The notes below the pieces were generated by a model. That model had not been told where the DNA came from. It ran no database searches and worked only from the letters and a program-made list of their open reading frames with translations. A program made the translations under genes and the position numbers. From Hymenobacter cyanobacteriorum (lineage in GTDB: Bacteria > Bacteroidota > Bacteroidia > Cytophagales > Hymenobacteraceae), in contig NZ_JALBGC010000001.1 in the NCBI RefSeq assembly GCF_022631375.1, positions 372,001-436,000 on the forward strand: a stretch of 64,000 nucleotides of DNA. The letters are read 5' to 3'. Shown here one piece after another: positions 31,474-39,587 of the stretch. How positions within the stretch are numbered: the first letter of the stretch is position 1; each line of letters starts with the position of its first letter.

Positions 31474-33321
31474 ATGGCCCGTAGTGGACTCAACACCAGC
31501 GGCAGCGACGCCCTCGCCGCCGACCTGCCCAAACCGAAAGTAAATAAAGAATCACTGAAGCGCAGCCTGCGGATTTTCCGCTACGTGCTGCCTTACAAAG
31601 GCCTGTTTGCGGTGGGTCTGATGATGTTGTTGCTCAGCAGCAGCACCTTCATGGCCTTCCCTTTTCTGGCCGGCAAGCTCATTGATGCGGCTAATCACAA
31701 GCCCGTCATTCTGCCCAACGGCATCGAGCTGGGCATCGACCGCATTGCGGTGCTACTGTTCGTCATCATCGTGTTTCAGGGCTTTTTCTCGTTCGGGCGC
31801 ATCTGGTTTTTCACGCAGGTGAGCGAGTTCACGGTGCGCGACATCCGGCAGGCGCTCTACGCCAAGTTCGTGCAGTTGCCCATTCCCTTCTTCGAGCAAA
31901 ACCGCGTGGGAGCCATCACCTCGCGCATTACTTCCGACGTGGGCCAGATTCAGGACACGTTTTCGCTGACGCTAGCCGAGCTGTTCCGGCAGATTTTCAC
32001 CTTGGTTATTGGCATCACGGCCATCATGGTGGTGTCGGTGAAGCTGTCGCTGTTCATGCTGCTCACGTTTCCGCCCATCATCCTGGCAGCCGGGCTGTTC
32101 GGGCGCAAAATCCGCACGCTGGCCAAGACGACCCAGCAGGAATTGGCCACCACCAACACCATCGTGGAGGAAACGCTGCAGGCCATCAACTCGGTGAAAG
32201 CCTTCACTAACGAGAAGTTTGAAACCCAGCGCTACGGCACGGCCCTGAACCGGGCGGTGCAGGCGGCACTGCGCAGCAACTTGTTCCGGGGCGGCTTCGT
32301 GTCGTTCGTCATTATTGGCCTCACCGGCGGCATCATCCTCATTCTGTGGCGCGCCGCCACGCTGGTCTACAACCCCGGCCCCGACCACCTCGAAGTAAGC
32401 CAGCTGCTCACCTTCCTACTCTACACGGCCTTCATCGGCGCATCCATCGCCGGCCTCGGCGAGATGTACGGCAAGGTGCAGAGCACCCTTGGCGCGTCGG
32501 AGCGCATCCTCGAAATTCTGGACGAAACGCCCGAGCCCACGCACATTGAGCCGGCCCAAGGACTGGTGCCCGCTCGTATTCAGGGCGACATTCGCTACGA
32601 GCACGTGGCTTTCCGCTACCCCACCCGGCCCGACATCGCGGTGCTTAAGGACATCAATTTCCACATTGCGGCGGGCGAGAAAATTGCCCTCGTGGGCCCC
32701 AGCGGCGCGGGCAAAAGCACCATTGCCGGCCTGCTGATGCAGTTTTACCCGCTTAGCGGCGGCCGCATCGTGGTCGATGGCCACGACGTGGATGCCTACG
32801 ACCTCACGGCCCTGCGCCGCCACATTGGCATCGTGCCGCAGGAAACGCTGCTTTTCGGCGGAACCATCCGCGAGAACATCGCCTACGGCAAGCCCGGCGC
32901 TTCCGACGCCGAAATCATCGAAGCCGCCCAGCGCGCCAACGCCTGGCAGTTCATCCAGGCCTTTCCCGAGGCGCTTGATACGGTGGTGGGTGACCGCGGC
33001 ATCAAGCTCTCGGGCGGGCAGCGCCAGCGCGTGGCCATTGCCCGCGCCATCCTAAAAAACCCCGCCATCCTCATCCTCGACGAAGCCACGTCCTCCCTCG
33101 ACAGCGAAAGCGAAAAGCTGGTGCAGGGCGCCCTCGACGAGCTGATGGAGCACCGCACCAGCCTCATCATCGCCCACCGCCTGAGCACCATCCGCAAAGT
33201 CGATAAAATCCTGGTCATCGACGGCGGCCGCATCGTGGAGGCCGGCACCCACGAGGAGCTGAGCGAGCGCGAAGGCGGGCTGTATGCGAACCTGCTGCGG
33301 CTGCAGTTTGAGCTGACGTAA
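31474..33321 (+). CDS. ABC exporter, fused permease-ATPase (MsbA-like)
   Basis: A 615-residue half-transporter. Residues 1-335 hold six membrane helices and the long cytoplasmic loops typical of type IV ABC exporters; residues 360-615 form the ATPase with Walker A 'GPSGAGKS' (about 409-416), 'LSGGQRQRVAIARAIL', Walker B 'ILILDEATSSLD' and the switch 'IAHRLST'. The homologues in this phylum are often annotated as MsbA or lipid exporters, but multidrug and peptide exporters share the plan. It probably works as a homodimer. ATG at 31474 starts an Arg/Ser/Thr cytoplasmic N-terminus. Confidence 0.93.
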   Translation: MARSGLNTSGSDALAADLPKPKVNKESLKRSLRIFRYVLPYKGLFAVGLMMLLLSSSTFMAFPFLAGKLIDAANHKPVILPNGIELGIDRIAVLLFVIIVFQGFFSFGRIWFFTQVSEFTVRDIRQALYAKFVQLPIPFFEQNRVGAITSRITSDVGQIQDTFSLTLAELFRQIFTLVIGITAIMVVSVKLSLFMLLTFPPIILAAGLFGRKIRTLAKTTQQELATTNTIVEETLQAINSVKAFTNEKFETQRYGTALNRAVQAALRSNLFRGGFVSFVIIGLTGGIILILWRAATLVYNPGPDHLEVSQLLTFLLYTAFIGASIAGLGEMYGKVQSTLGASERILEILDETPEPTHIEPAQGLVPARIQGDIRYEHVAFRYPTRPDIAVLKDINFHIAAGEKIALVGPSGAGKSTIAGLLMQFYPLSGGRIVVDGHDVDAYDLTALRRHIGIVPQETLLFGGTIRENIAYGKPGASDAEIIEAAQRANAWQFIQAFPEALDTVVGDRGIKLSGGQRQRVAIARAILKNPAILILDEATSSLDSESEKLVQGALDELMEHRTSLIIAHRLSTIRKVDKILVIDGGRIVEAGTHEELSEREGGLYANLLRLQFELT

Positions 33322-33344
33322 TTTATTTCTTTTGTTCGCTACTT

Positions 33345-33869
33345 ATGCAGCAAGTTGTAATTGCTCCTACCCTGCTGTCTTACACCGAATATAAAAAGCT
33401 TATGTTCGCTGATTTACGAGTAAGGCATCTGCCTCGACTCATCGGCTTCGCTTTTTTGTCGCTTGCTATGTTAATTATTGTCGGGGTAGCGCTTTACGAT
33501 GAAGGGCTGACCGCAAAAAACCTGCAGGACTTAGCACTGCCGATGTTATTTCCGGCCGGGCTGGTATCTATCTGGATTGCCACTTGGCTAAGCTGGCGAA
33601 AACAGTATTATCAATCCGATGCTTTGCGAAACGGAGTAACATATTATCTGAATGACCAGGAGATTGTACGTAAGGGTCTTTCGCGGGAATCCATACTTTG
33701 GTCCAATATCGATAGAACAGCCAAACAGGCGGGCCAATGGATACTGTTAAGGCAAGCAACGACTTCCTTAAATGGAATATGTTTCTTGAATACCGCCGCC
33801 GTACTTTCTCCCGCAACTCGTGAGGAACTGTTGGCATTGCTAAAGCGAAAGCGCATCAAGCCGATTTAA
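33345..33869 (+). CDS. YcxB-like membrane protein
   Basis: The 174-residue protein has two hydrophobic segments (about 29-50 and 68-87) and a C-terminal beta-rich domain with 'VTYYLNDQEIVRKGLSRESI', 'LWSNIDRTAKQAGQWILLRQ' and a final 'ATREELLALLKRK'. That layout matches the YcxB family, whose role is unknown. Local codon use is less GC-rich than the neighbours, as in the next two genes. The gene is 23 bases after the ABC exporter, on the same strand. Confidence 0.75.
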   Translation: MQQVVIAPTLLSYTEYKKLMFADLRVRHLPRLIGFAFLSLAMLIIVGVALYDEGLTAKNLQDLALPMLFPAGLVSIWIATWLSWRKQYYQSDALRNGVTYYLNDQEIVRKGLSRESILWSNIDRTAKQAGQWILLRQATTSLNGICFLNTAAVLSPATREELLALLKRKRIKPI

Positions 33870-33939
33870 ATCAACGCGACCCAAGCGCGGGTTTTGTATT
33901 TTTAACTTCCCTTGTTGCTCTTAATGCTACCCGCCGCTA

Positions 33940-34179
33940 ATGGACCTCCACGCCCTCATCACCATTGACCCCGAAATTCTCGGTGGTCAGCCCGTTTTCG
34001 CCGGTACTCGTGTGCCTATCGAAACCCTGTTTGACCACTTGGAGGCAGGCGTTTCGCTGGACGAGTTTCTAGATGATTTTCCAACGGTTTCCAAAGCGCA
34101 GGCCATTGGATTGCTCGAAACCGCGACTAAGTTGCTCACCTCCTCCAATGTAGCCCAACTGTATGCGGCTGCTGCTTGA
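33940..34179 (+). CDS. DUF433 family antitoxin
   Basis: This 79-residue protein matches the DUF433 (VapB-like) helix-turn-helix form: 'ITIDPEILGGQPVFAGTRVP' at 7-26, then 'IETLFDHLEAGVSLDEFLDD' and 'FPTVSKAQAIGLLETA'. DUF433 proteins are usually the antitoxin and operator-binding part of a module. It overlaps the DUF5615 gene by 17 bases, the classic arrangement for coupled translation of a toxin-antitoxin pair. Confidence 0.93.
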   Translation: MDLHALITIDPEILGGQPVFAGTRVPIETLFDHLEAGVSLDEFLDDFPTVSKAQAIGLLETATKLLTSSNVAQLYAAAA

Positions 34180-34492
34180 TGAAAACCTGCCCAAACGCCT
34201 GAAACTGGATTTTCCCACCCACGATGTCTACACCGTTTGGGATAAGCAGTGGAATGGCATCAAGGATGGAGAGCTGCTGAAATTGATGCTTGCGGAGGGT
34301 TTCCAGGCGCTGCTGACTTTCGATAAAAATCTGCAACACCAGCAGAATCTGGATAAGTATACGCTGACGGTGTTTGTGCTGAATGCCCCCATCAACACCT
34401 ACGCGGAACTAACGAAACTCTCTGCTCAAATCAATACGCTGTTGGCGACAGGCGACCAGCCGCCGGGGCCAATCATTATCAAGGCCTCGTAA
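34163..34492 (+). CDS. DUF5615 PIN-like domain protein (putative toxin)
   Basis: The 109-residue protein begins 'RLLLDENLPKRLKL' with the acidic pair Asp6-Glu7, continues 'HDVYTVWDKQWNGIKDGELL' with a further Asp, and has 'ALLTFDKNLQHQQN' with Asp54, which fits a Mut7/PIN-like RNase active site. It starts within the end of the DUF433 gene (frame shifted). The pair is most likely a toxin-antitoxin module; nuclease action was not shown for many members. The three-gene stretch 33345-34492 has lower GC than its surroundings. Confidence 0.9.
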   Translation: MRLLLDENLPKRLKLDFPTHDVYTVWDKQWNGIKDGELLKLMLAEGFQALLTFDKNLQHQQNLDKYTLTVFVLNAPINTYAELTKLSAQINTLLATGDQPPGPIIIKAS

Positions 34493-34541
34493 TGAAGCAG
34501 GCTTTAACACTCCAAAACCCGCGCCCCAAGCGCGGGTTTCG

Positions 34542-34549
34542 TATTTTTG
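34542..34549 (+). promoter_or_regulatory. Bacteroidota -7 box (TATTTTTG) upstream of the DUF2911 gene
   Basis: TATTTTTG matches TAnnTTTG and lies 36 bases before the ATG at 34586. Just upstream a short GC hairpin (cccgcgccccaagcgcggg) probably terminates the toxin-antitoxin transcript. Confidence 0.5.
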
Positions 34550-34585
34550 GCCCCACAACAACTCCCCCTCACCCTCTCCTTACTG

Positions 34586-35470
34586 ATGAGCAAGCACTTC
34601 GCACCTTTCTCCGTCGCTGTTGCAACAGCGGCTACCCTGCTGGCGGCACCGGCGGCCCAGGCCCAAATCCGCACGCCCGCGGCCAGCCCCCTGAGCACCG
34701 TTTCGCAGCGCGTAGGCCTCACGGATATCACCATTACCTACTCGCGACCGGGCGTGAAGGCGCGCAACATCTTCGGCACCGTCGTGCCGTTTGGCAAGCG
34801 CTGGCGCACGGGTGCCAACGGCACCACCAGCATCAAGTTCTCCGACGATGTGATGATTGAGGGCAAGAAAGTAGCGGCTGGCGAGTACGGCATCTACACC
34901 ATCCCGAACAAAACGGAGTGGATGGTGGTGCTCAACAAGAGCCTGAAGCAGGGCGCGGACGTGGACGGCTTCAAGGACGACCAGGACGTGGCCCGCTTCA
35001 CCATCAAGCCTTACAAGGTGGCCAGCAAGGTCGAAACCTTCACCATCAACTTCACCGACATCACCCCCGCCACCGCCAATGTGGCCATGGAGTGGGAAAA
35101 CACCGGCGCCAAGTTCAAGGTGACGGCCGACGTGGACACCAAGGTGATGGCCCAGATTGACGAGAAAATCACCAAAGCCGCCACCCCCGCCCCCGGCGAC
35201 CTGGCCGCCGCGGCCGTGTATTACTACGACAATAACAAGGACCTGAAGCAGGCCCTGGCCTGGATGGAAAAAGCCAACGCCGCCGAGCCCACCAAGTTCT
35301 GGAACCTGAACACGGAAGCCAAAATCCGCCTCAAAATGAAGGATTACGCCGGCGCTACCAAAGCCGCCGAAGCATCGAAGAAAGCCGCACTGGCCGCCAC
35401 CCCGCCAAACGGCGAGTACGTGAAGATGAACGAAGACCTGATGGCCGAAGCCAAGAAAATGGGCAAGTAA
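34586..35470 (+). CDS. DUF2911 domain protein, secreted
   Basis: The 294-residue protein has a signal peptide ending near 'AQAQ', then the DUF2911 fold: 'ASPLSTVSQRVGLTDITITY' and 'SRPGVKARNIFGTVVPFGKR' with 'WRTGANGTTSIKFSDDV', 'IEGKKVAAGEYGIYTIPNKT' and so on to about residue 190. The C-terminal 90 residues are helical and look like one or two TPR-like units ('KDLKQALAWMEKANAAEPTK'). DUF2911 proteins are frequent secreted products of Bacteroidota with no assigned job. The long perfect inverted repeat after the stop contains a terminator. Confidence 0.92.
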   Translation: MSKHFAPFSVAVATAATLLAAPAAQAQIRTPAASPLSTVSQRVGLTDITITYSRPGVKARNIFGTVVPFGKRWRTGANGTTSIKFSDDVMIEGKKVAAGEYGIYTIPNKTEWMVVLNKSLKQGADVDGFKDDQDVARFTIKPYKVASKVETFTINFTDITPATANVAMEWENTGAKFKVTADVDTKVMAQIDEKITKAATPAPGDLAAAAVYYYDNNKDLKQALAWMEKANAAEPTKFWNLNTEAKIRLKMKDYAGATKAAEASKKAALAATPPNGEYVKMNEDLMAEAKKMGK

Positions 35471-35478
35471 GCGGACCT

Positions 35479-35643
35479 GGGGCCTCACCCCCGGCCCCTC
35501 TCCGGTGGAGAGGGGAGCCTAACGACCTGAAAACGAAAGCCCCGGTACCTATTGGTGTCGGGGCTTTTGTTTTCAGGTTAATATTTACTGCTAAGCCGCC
35601 CTGGCTCCCCTCTCCACCGGAGAGGGGCCGGGGGTGAGGCCCC
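35479..35643. repeat. 41-bp perfect inverted repeat bracketing a terminator
   Basis: The left arm 35479-35519 ('ggggcctcacccccggcccc' and on) is an exact complement of the right arm 35603-35643. Each arm also contains an inner palindrome around ctccggtggag. A bidirectional terminator (35525-35578) sits between the arms. Confidence 0.93.
35525..35578. terminator. bidirectional terminator between DUF2911 and CocE-like genes
   Basis: A 20-bp stem, acctgaaaacgaaagccccg against cggggcttttgttttcaggt, has a single mismatch and a 14-base loop with T-rich flanks on both strands. It serves the two convergent genes. Confidence 0.88.
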
Positions 35644-35653
35644 GCTGCCGGCG

Positions 35654-37594
35654 CTACGGCAGCACCTTCAGCACCAGCTGCGAGGCGTGGCCGGGGGCGT
35701 GGTAGAGGCGGTGCGTGGCGGCCTGGAAATCAGCCTCGTCGGCGTTGTAGATGTTGTCAACGTATTTCTGGGGGTTCCTATCCACGAGGGGAAACCAGGT
35801 GCTTTGCACCTGCACCATGAGCCGGTGGCCGGGCTGGAAGGTGTGCATGAGGTCCTGCACGGTGAAGGGAACGGACGTGATTTGGCCGGGCGTGAAGGGC
35901 TCCGGCTTCGAGAAGCTGTTGCGGAAGCTGCCGCGCATTACTTCGGAGCGCACCATTTGCTGGTAGCCGCCGAGGTGCACGTTGGGGTTGAGGCGCGGGT
36001 TGTCGGGGGTGTTGTCGGGGTACACGTCGATGATTTTCACGACCCAGTCGGCATCGGAGCCGGTAGTGGCCACCTGCAGCAGCGCCTGGATGGGGCCGGC
36101 CAGGGTGAGCGGGCTCGTGAGCACGTCGGTTTGGTAGGTGAGCACGTCGGGGCGGCGGCTGGCGAAGCGCTGGTCGTCGGTCATGTACTCGCGGGTCATG
36201 CCCACGGTGGTGGCTTCGGAAAAGGGCACGGGGTGGGCCGGGTCGCTCAGAAACTGGTCGAACTCGGCACCGGCGGCGGGCTGCTCGAAGTTGATTTTGC
36301 CGTTGGGCTGGAAGTAGAGCGTGCGGTCCTGCGCGGCTTTGGGCGGCCAGGCGTCGAAGGTGCGCCACTGGTTGGTACCGCTTTCGAATACGGTGGCTTC
36401 GGGCAGGTTGGCGGGCTTGCCGTCTTTGAGGTAGGACTTGAAGAACGGCGCTTCGATTTCCTTCTGGTAATAAAACGACGGGGCCGAACCGTAGGCCACG
36501 TTGCCCACGATTTCGCCCGAGCCGCGCGCCCAGCCACCGTGCACCCAAGGGCCCATCACGAGGCCGTTGCGCAGGCCGGGGTTCTGCTTTTCAATGCTCT
36601 TGTAGATGTTGAGCGCGCCGAACAAATCCTCGGCATCGTTGAAGCCGCCCACCGTGAGCACGGCCGTGCCGGGCTGCAGGTTTTTGAGGTGCGGGCGCAG
36701 GTCGCGGGCCTGCCAGTACTCGTCGTAGTTGGGGTGCTGCATCAGCTCGTTCCAGAACGCGACCTGGCCCTTGTAGTAGCGGGCATCGGCATTTTTCAGC
36801 GGGCCCATCTTCATAAAGAAGTCGTAGCCATCGGGCGTGCCGTGCTTGAAGCCGGGGTTGCCGGTGGGCGTGGGCTGCGGCCGGGGCAGCCCGAAGCTGG
36901 CCAGGAAGTTGAAAGCGTGCGGCAGGAAAAACGCCCCGTTGTGGTGGAAATCGTCCCAGAACCAGTCGGCGATGGGGGCTTGGGGCGAGGCGGCTTTCAG
37001 GGCCGGGTGGCGGGCCAGCAGGCCGGTAGCGGTGTAGTAGCCGGGGTAGCTGATGCCCCACTGGCCCACGCGGCCGTTGTTTTTGGGGGCGTCCTTACTT
37101 TTCAGCAGCCACTCGATGGTGTCGAAAGTGTCGGTGCCTTCGTCGACGTCGGTTTTGCCCTTGTGCACTTCCTTTTCGGGACGCACGTCGATGAACTGGC
37201 CCTCGCTCATGTAGCGCCCGCGCACGTCCTGGTACACGAAAATGTAGCCCTCGTGCATCATCTCGCTGCTCGGCCCCAGATTCAGCTTCATGCGTGCCGA
37301 CTTGTAGGGCCCGATGGCGTAGGGCGTGCGGTTGAGCATGATGGGGTAGCGCACCTTGTCGGCATCGGCGGGCGCGTACACGATGGTGTAGAGCTTCACG
37401 CCGTCGCGCATGGCCACTTGGTGTTCCGACTTTTTGTAGTGCTCCTTGATGTAGGAGGTATCGGCGATGATGGTGGCGTAGCGGGCCTTTTCGCCTTCCG
37501 ACCACACCGGGTAGGGCGCGCCCATCTGTTGGGCGAAAGCCGGCGTGGCCGCCGCTGCGCCAAGCACTACGGCGAAGAGCGTAATTGATTTCAT
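35654..37594 (-). CDS. CocE/NonD family hydrolase (secreted)
   Basis: A 646-residue alpha/beta-hydrolase with a signal peptide ending near 'PAFAQQ'. The nucleophile elbow is 'GISYPG' with Ser182 (GxSxxG), and the segment 'YIFVYQDVRGRYMSEGQF' forms the oxyanion side. The C-terminal jelly-roll domain begins near residue 400 and is typical of cocaine esterase and X-Pro dipeptidyl peptidase S15 relatives. It probably hydrolyses an ester or acyl-amide outside the cytoplasm; glutaryl-7-ACA acylases and X-Pro peptidases share this plan. ATG at 37594 is selected because the reading frame upstream encodes a translated palindromic repeat. Confidence 0.92.
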   Translation of the reverse strand: MKSITLFAVVLGAAAATPAFAQQMGAPYPVWSEGEKARYATIIADTSYIKEHYKKSEHQVAMRDGVKLYTIVYAPADADKVRYPIMLNRTPYAIGPYKSARMKLNLGPSSEMMHEGYIFVYQDVRGRYMSEGQFIDVRPEKEVHKGKTDVDEGTDTFDTIEWLLKSKDAPKNNGRVGQWGISYPGYYTATGLLARHPALKAASPQAPIADWFWDDFHHNGAFFLPHAFNFLASFGLPRPQPTPTGNPGFKHGTPDGYDFFMKMGPLKNADARYYKGQVAFWNELMQHPNYDEYWQARDLRPHLKNLQPGTAVLTVGGFNDAEDLFGALNIYKSIEKQNPGLRNGLVMGPWVHGGWARGSGEIVGNVAYGSAPSFYYQKEIEAPFFKSYLKDGKPANLPEATVFESGTNQWRTFDAWPPKAAQDRTLYFQPNGKINFEQPAAGAEFDQFLSDPAHPVPFSEATTVGMTREYMTDDQRFASRRPDVLTYQTDVLTSPLTLAGPIQALLQVATTGSDADWVVKIIDVYPDNTPDNPRLNPNVHLGGYQQMVRSEVMRGSFRNSFSKPEPFTPGQITSVPFTVQDLMHTFQPGHRLMVQVQSTWFPLVDRNPQKYVDNIYNADEADFQAATHRLYHAPGHASQLVLKVLP

Positions 37595-37666
37595 GCAGAG
37601 CAGGTTTTGAGGTGGGAGAACGGAGGTAAAGGTAGACGCCGGTTTCAAATTGGCTACTCTCGCATC

Positions 37667-37767
37667 AGAACGGTCATGCTGAGCGCAGTCGAAGCATCTC
37701 GCGTGCAATAGTAAATGAATTACTTGTGCGGGAGAGATGCTTCGACTGCGCTCAGCATGACCGTTCT
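37667..37767. repeat. type B palindromic intergenic element, copy 3
   Basis: The left arm 'agaacggtcatgctgagcgc' continues to agtcgaagcatctc; the right arm runs 'gagatgcttcgactgcgctc' to agcatgaccgttct. In this copy the 'cgtcatg' core is changed to 'ggtcatg' on both sides, a compensated change. Confidence 0.88.
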
Positions 37768-37791
37768 TTTTTCAACCGTCCTTCCTCGCTC

Positions 37792-38670
37792 CTACTTCCC
37801 GCCCCGGCCCTGCATTTGCAGCAGGCGCTTCACGTTATCTACCTCAATCTCATCGGGCTGGGTTTTGAGGATGCGGCGCAAATCTTTGGGCGAGCGGCCA
37901 CCGAACACCACCACCGTGAGACCGGCGGCGTGGGCCTGGGCGCTCTGTTCGGGCGTCACGCGGTCGGCATCGAGCACCACGGTACGTACGTTTTCGGTTT
38001 TGGCCACTTTCAGGCCGAAGGCGAACTCATCGGAAGCAATTTCGAGGCCGACGCGCACGCCGGGCATGGCGGCGCGGGCCAGCCGGATGGTGGGGCCCTC
38101 CTGCGTCACGAGCAGCACCTTTTCGGGCGCTACGTGGTAGCGGGCGAGGCTGCGGGCAATCTGGCGGATGAGCAGCGGCGTGCGGTCGTGCTGGTGGCCG
38201 GCGGGCAGGCACTGGTCGTCCTCGTGTAAATCGAGGTGCAGGAGCGGGAACGTGGGCCGCCGGCTGAACCGGGCCAGCAGCGTGTCGAAGCTGATGGGCC
38301 GCTCCTTCTGAATGAGGTCGTAGGGGAAGCCGCCACGGTAGCGCGCCTGCTTGATTTCGGCCGCCGTGCGCTCGCTGATGCAGCCGTTGCCGGTGCTGCC
38401 GTCCTGCATTTTCTGGTCGTGGTAGAGCATTACCACGCTGTCGCGGCTCATTTGCAGGTCGATTTCCACGCCGTCGGCCCCGCGCAGCAGGGCGCGCCGA
38501 ATGCCGCGCCAACTGCTCGGCGGCCGGAAATTAATCGGGCTGATGGGCGTGTAGAAGCCCGAGCCGGCATGGCCCAGCACCACCAATTTGGGGTTGGCGA
38601 CGGGCTTGGTGGCGGTGCAGGCCGCCAGCATCGTCAGCAGAAAAAGTGGGAGTAAGCGGTATCGTATCAT
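37792..38670 (-). CDS. glycerophosphodiester phosphodiesterase family lipoprotein
   Basis: The 292-residue protein is a lipoprotein with lipobox 'MLAAC'. The domain begins 'KLVVLGHAGSGFY', where the catalytic His of the GDPD family would normally be in 'HRG'; then 'GADGVEIDLQMSRDSVVMLY' with the conserved Glu and Asp ('E.D....D..v...HD'), 'HDQKMQDGSTG' with the second His, and 'LHLDLHEDD' and 'EIEVDNVKRLLQ' near the end. The reaction is hydrolysis of deacylated phospholipid head groups. 'HAGSG' in place of 'HRG' is a known variant but could change activity. ATG at 38670 starts the signal peptide. Confidence 0.85.
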   Translation of the reverse strand: MIRYRLLPLFLLTMLAACTATKPVANPKLVVLGHAGSGFYTPISPINFRPPSSWRGIRRALLRGADGVEIDLQMSRDSVVMLYHDQKMQDGSTGNGCISERTAAEIKQARYRGGFPYDLIQKERPISFDTLLARFSRRPTFPLLHLDLHEDDQCLPAGHQHDRTPLLIRQIARSLARYHVAPEKVLLVTQEGPTIRLARAAMPGVRVGLEIASDEFAFGLKVAKTENVRTVVLDADRVTPEQSAQAHAAGLTVVVFGGRSPKDLRRILKTQPDEIEVDNVKRLLQMQGRGGK

Positions 38671-38728
38671 GTAAAAGAGAAGGCCGGCACGCGCCGGTTG
38701 GGGCTGAACGGCAAAGGGTGCGCCGGGT

Positions 38729-38847
38729 TGTAGAGACGCGACACTTCGCGTCTCGGCGTCCGCACCGTTGGATGCAACTTCCAGCGGTGCCGTGTAACCG
38801 AAGGCCAGCAAACCTGACGCCGAGACGCGAAGTGTCGCGTCTCTACA
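38729..38847. repeat. 32-bp perfect inverted repeat upstream of the GDPD gene
   Basis: The left arm 38729-38760 ('tgtagagacgcgacacttcg' and on) is an exact complement of the right arm 38816-38847. Each arm has its own inner palindrome gagacgcga-cact-tcgcgtctc. The right arm carries the stop codon of the PAP2 gene (TAG on the minus strand at 38843-38845). Confidence 0.93.
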
Positions 38848-39484
38848 CCTGTTCTATTGCGCGCGGCTTATCCAACCGCCCAAACAGGAACGTGAGCGCC
38901 ACCACCAGCCAGACCGAAAACCAGACGTCGCTGAGGTAGTGCGCGCCCAGCACCAGCCGGCCCAGCCCAATCAGCACCGGCAGCACCAACAGCGGCCCCC
39001 GATACTTCGGAAATGCCACCGCCAGCGGCCAGAACAAACTGAAATAAACCGCCGTGTGGTAGGATGGAAACGAGTCGTTATGCGGCCCCGTGGCCCACAG
39101 GCCCGAGCCCGCGTAGCCGGCCCCAAACTGCACCTCCGGCCGCAGGCGGTGCACCGCGCCCTTCAATACATTGGCCAGCACCATGCTGAACTCGTGGGTA
39201 AGCAGCAGCACCAGGAACAGCGTGGCCCCGCGCCTCTTGAGGCCATAGCGCCCGATGGCGAAGGCCAGCCCCAACGCCAGGAAGATGACGGGCAGGCCCA
39301 GCACGTGCGTCATCAGCGCCTCGTGCACACGGTCGGCAGCGGCGGTGAGGGCGGCGAAAAACGGGGCCGACCAGGTGAAATGCCCGTGGATGAAACCGGC
39401 CAGCGGCTGGTCGCCGGATAGAATCAGCAGGGCGCAGGCCGGCAGCGTGAGGGCCGTGAAGAGCAGAAACTGGCGAAGCGTCAT
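38843..39484 (-). CDS. PAP2-family phosphatase, divergent
   Basis: The 213-residue membrane protein keeps the three PAP2 motifs: KX6RP (Lys108 to Arg115-Pro116 in 'LKGAVHRLRPE'), PSYH (140-143, with Tyr in place of Gly) and 'GRLVLGAHYLSD' with Arg176, His182, Asp186. It acts on a phospholipid or prenyl phosphate of unknown kind. The stop codon is provided by the 32-bp inverted repeat. An AT-rich inverted repeat separates its start from the aspartate kinase gene's stop upstream, so the genes could still be one transcript. Confidence 0.88.
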   Translation of the reverse strand: MTLRQFLLFTALTLPACALLILSGDQPLAGFIHGHFTWSAPFFAALTAAADRVHEALMTHVLGLPVIFLALGLAFAIGRYGLKRRGATLFLVLLLTHEFSMVLANVLKGAVHRLRPEVQFGAGYAGSGLWATGPHNDSFPSYHTAVYFSLFWPLAVAFPKYRGPLLVLPVLIGLGRLVLGAHYLSDVWFSVWLVVALTFLFGRLDKPRAIEQV

Positions 39485-39493
39485 GGCAGGCAG

Positions 39494-39579
39494 TTAAAAG
39501 TTAGGAGTGATGAGTTAAGAGTTGAAAAGGCGCAATCAATAAGCAGTTTTCACTCTTAACTCATCACTCCTAACTTTTA
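39494..39579. repeat. AT-rich word-type inverted repeat
   Basis: The left arm 'aaaagttaggagtgatgagt' (into taagagttg) mirrors 'ctcttaactcatcactccta' (into actttt). One arm-pair position differs. The loop is about 20 bases. It lies between aspartate kinase and the PAP2 gene. Confidence 0.85.
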
Positions 39580-39587
39580 CCCCCCCG

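Noticed and set aside
33345..34492. Possible phage-defence island
   Set aside because: Only a toxin-antitoxin-like pair and a YcxB-like gene are present; there is no restriction, helicase, TIR, CBASS or similar gene. The evidence does not go beyond an accessory patch.
34492..34860. A 122-residue plus-strand frame between the DUF5615 and DUF2911 genes
   Set aside because: It overlaps the promoter and signal peptide of the DUF2911 gene in another frame and shows no coding character.
35687..37588. A 633-residue plus-strand frame opposite the CocE-like gene
   Set aside because: It has low-complexity Val/Gly/His composition and lies wholly within a gene with catalytic motifs on the other strand.
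37595..37708. N-terminal extension of the CocE-like protein
   Set aside because: It is the translated arm of palindrome B copy 3; a proper signal peptide begins at 37594.
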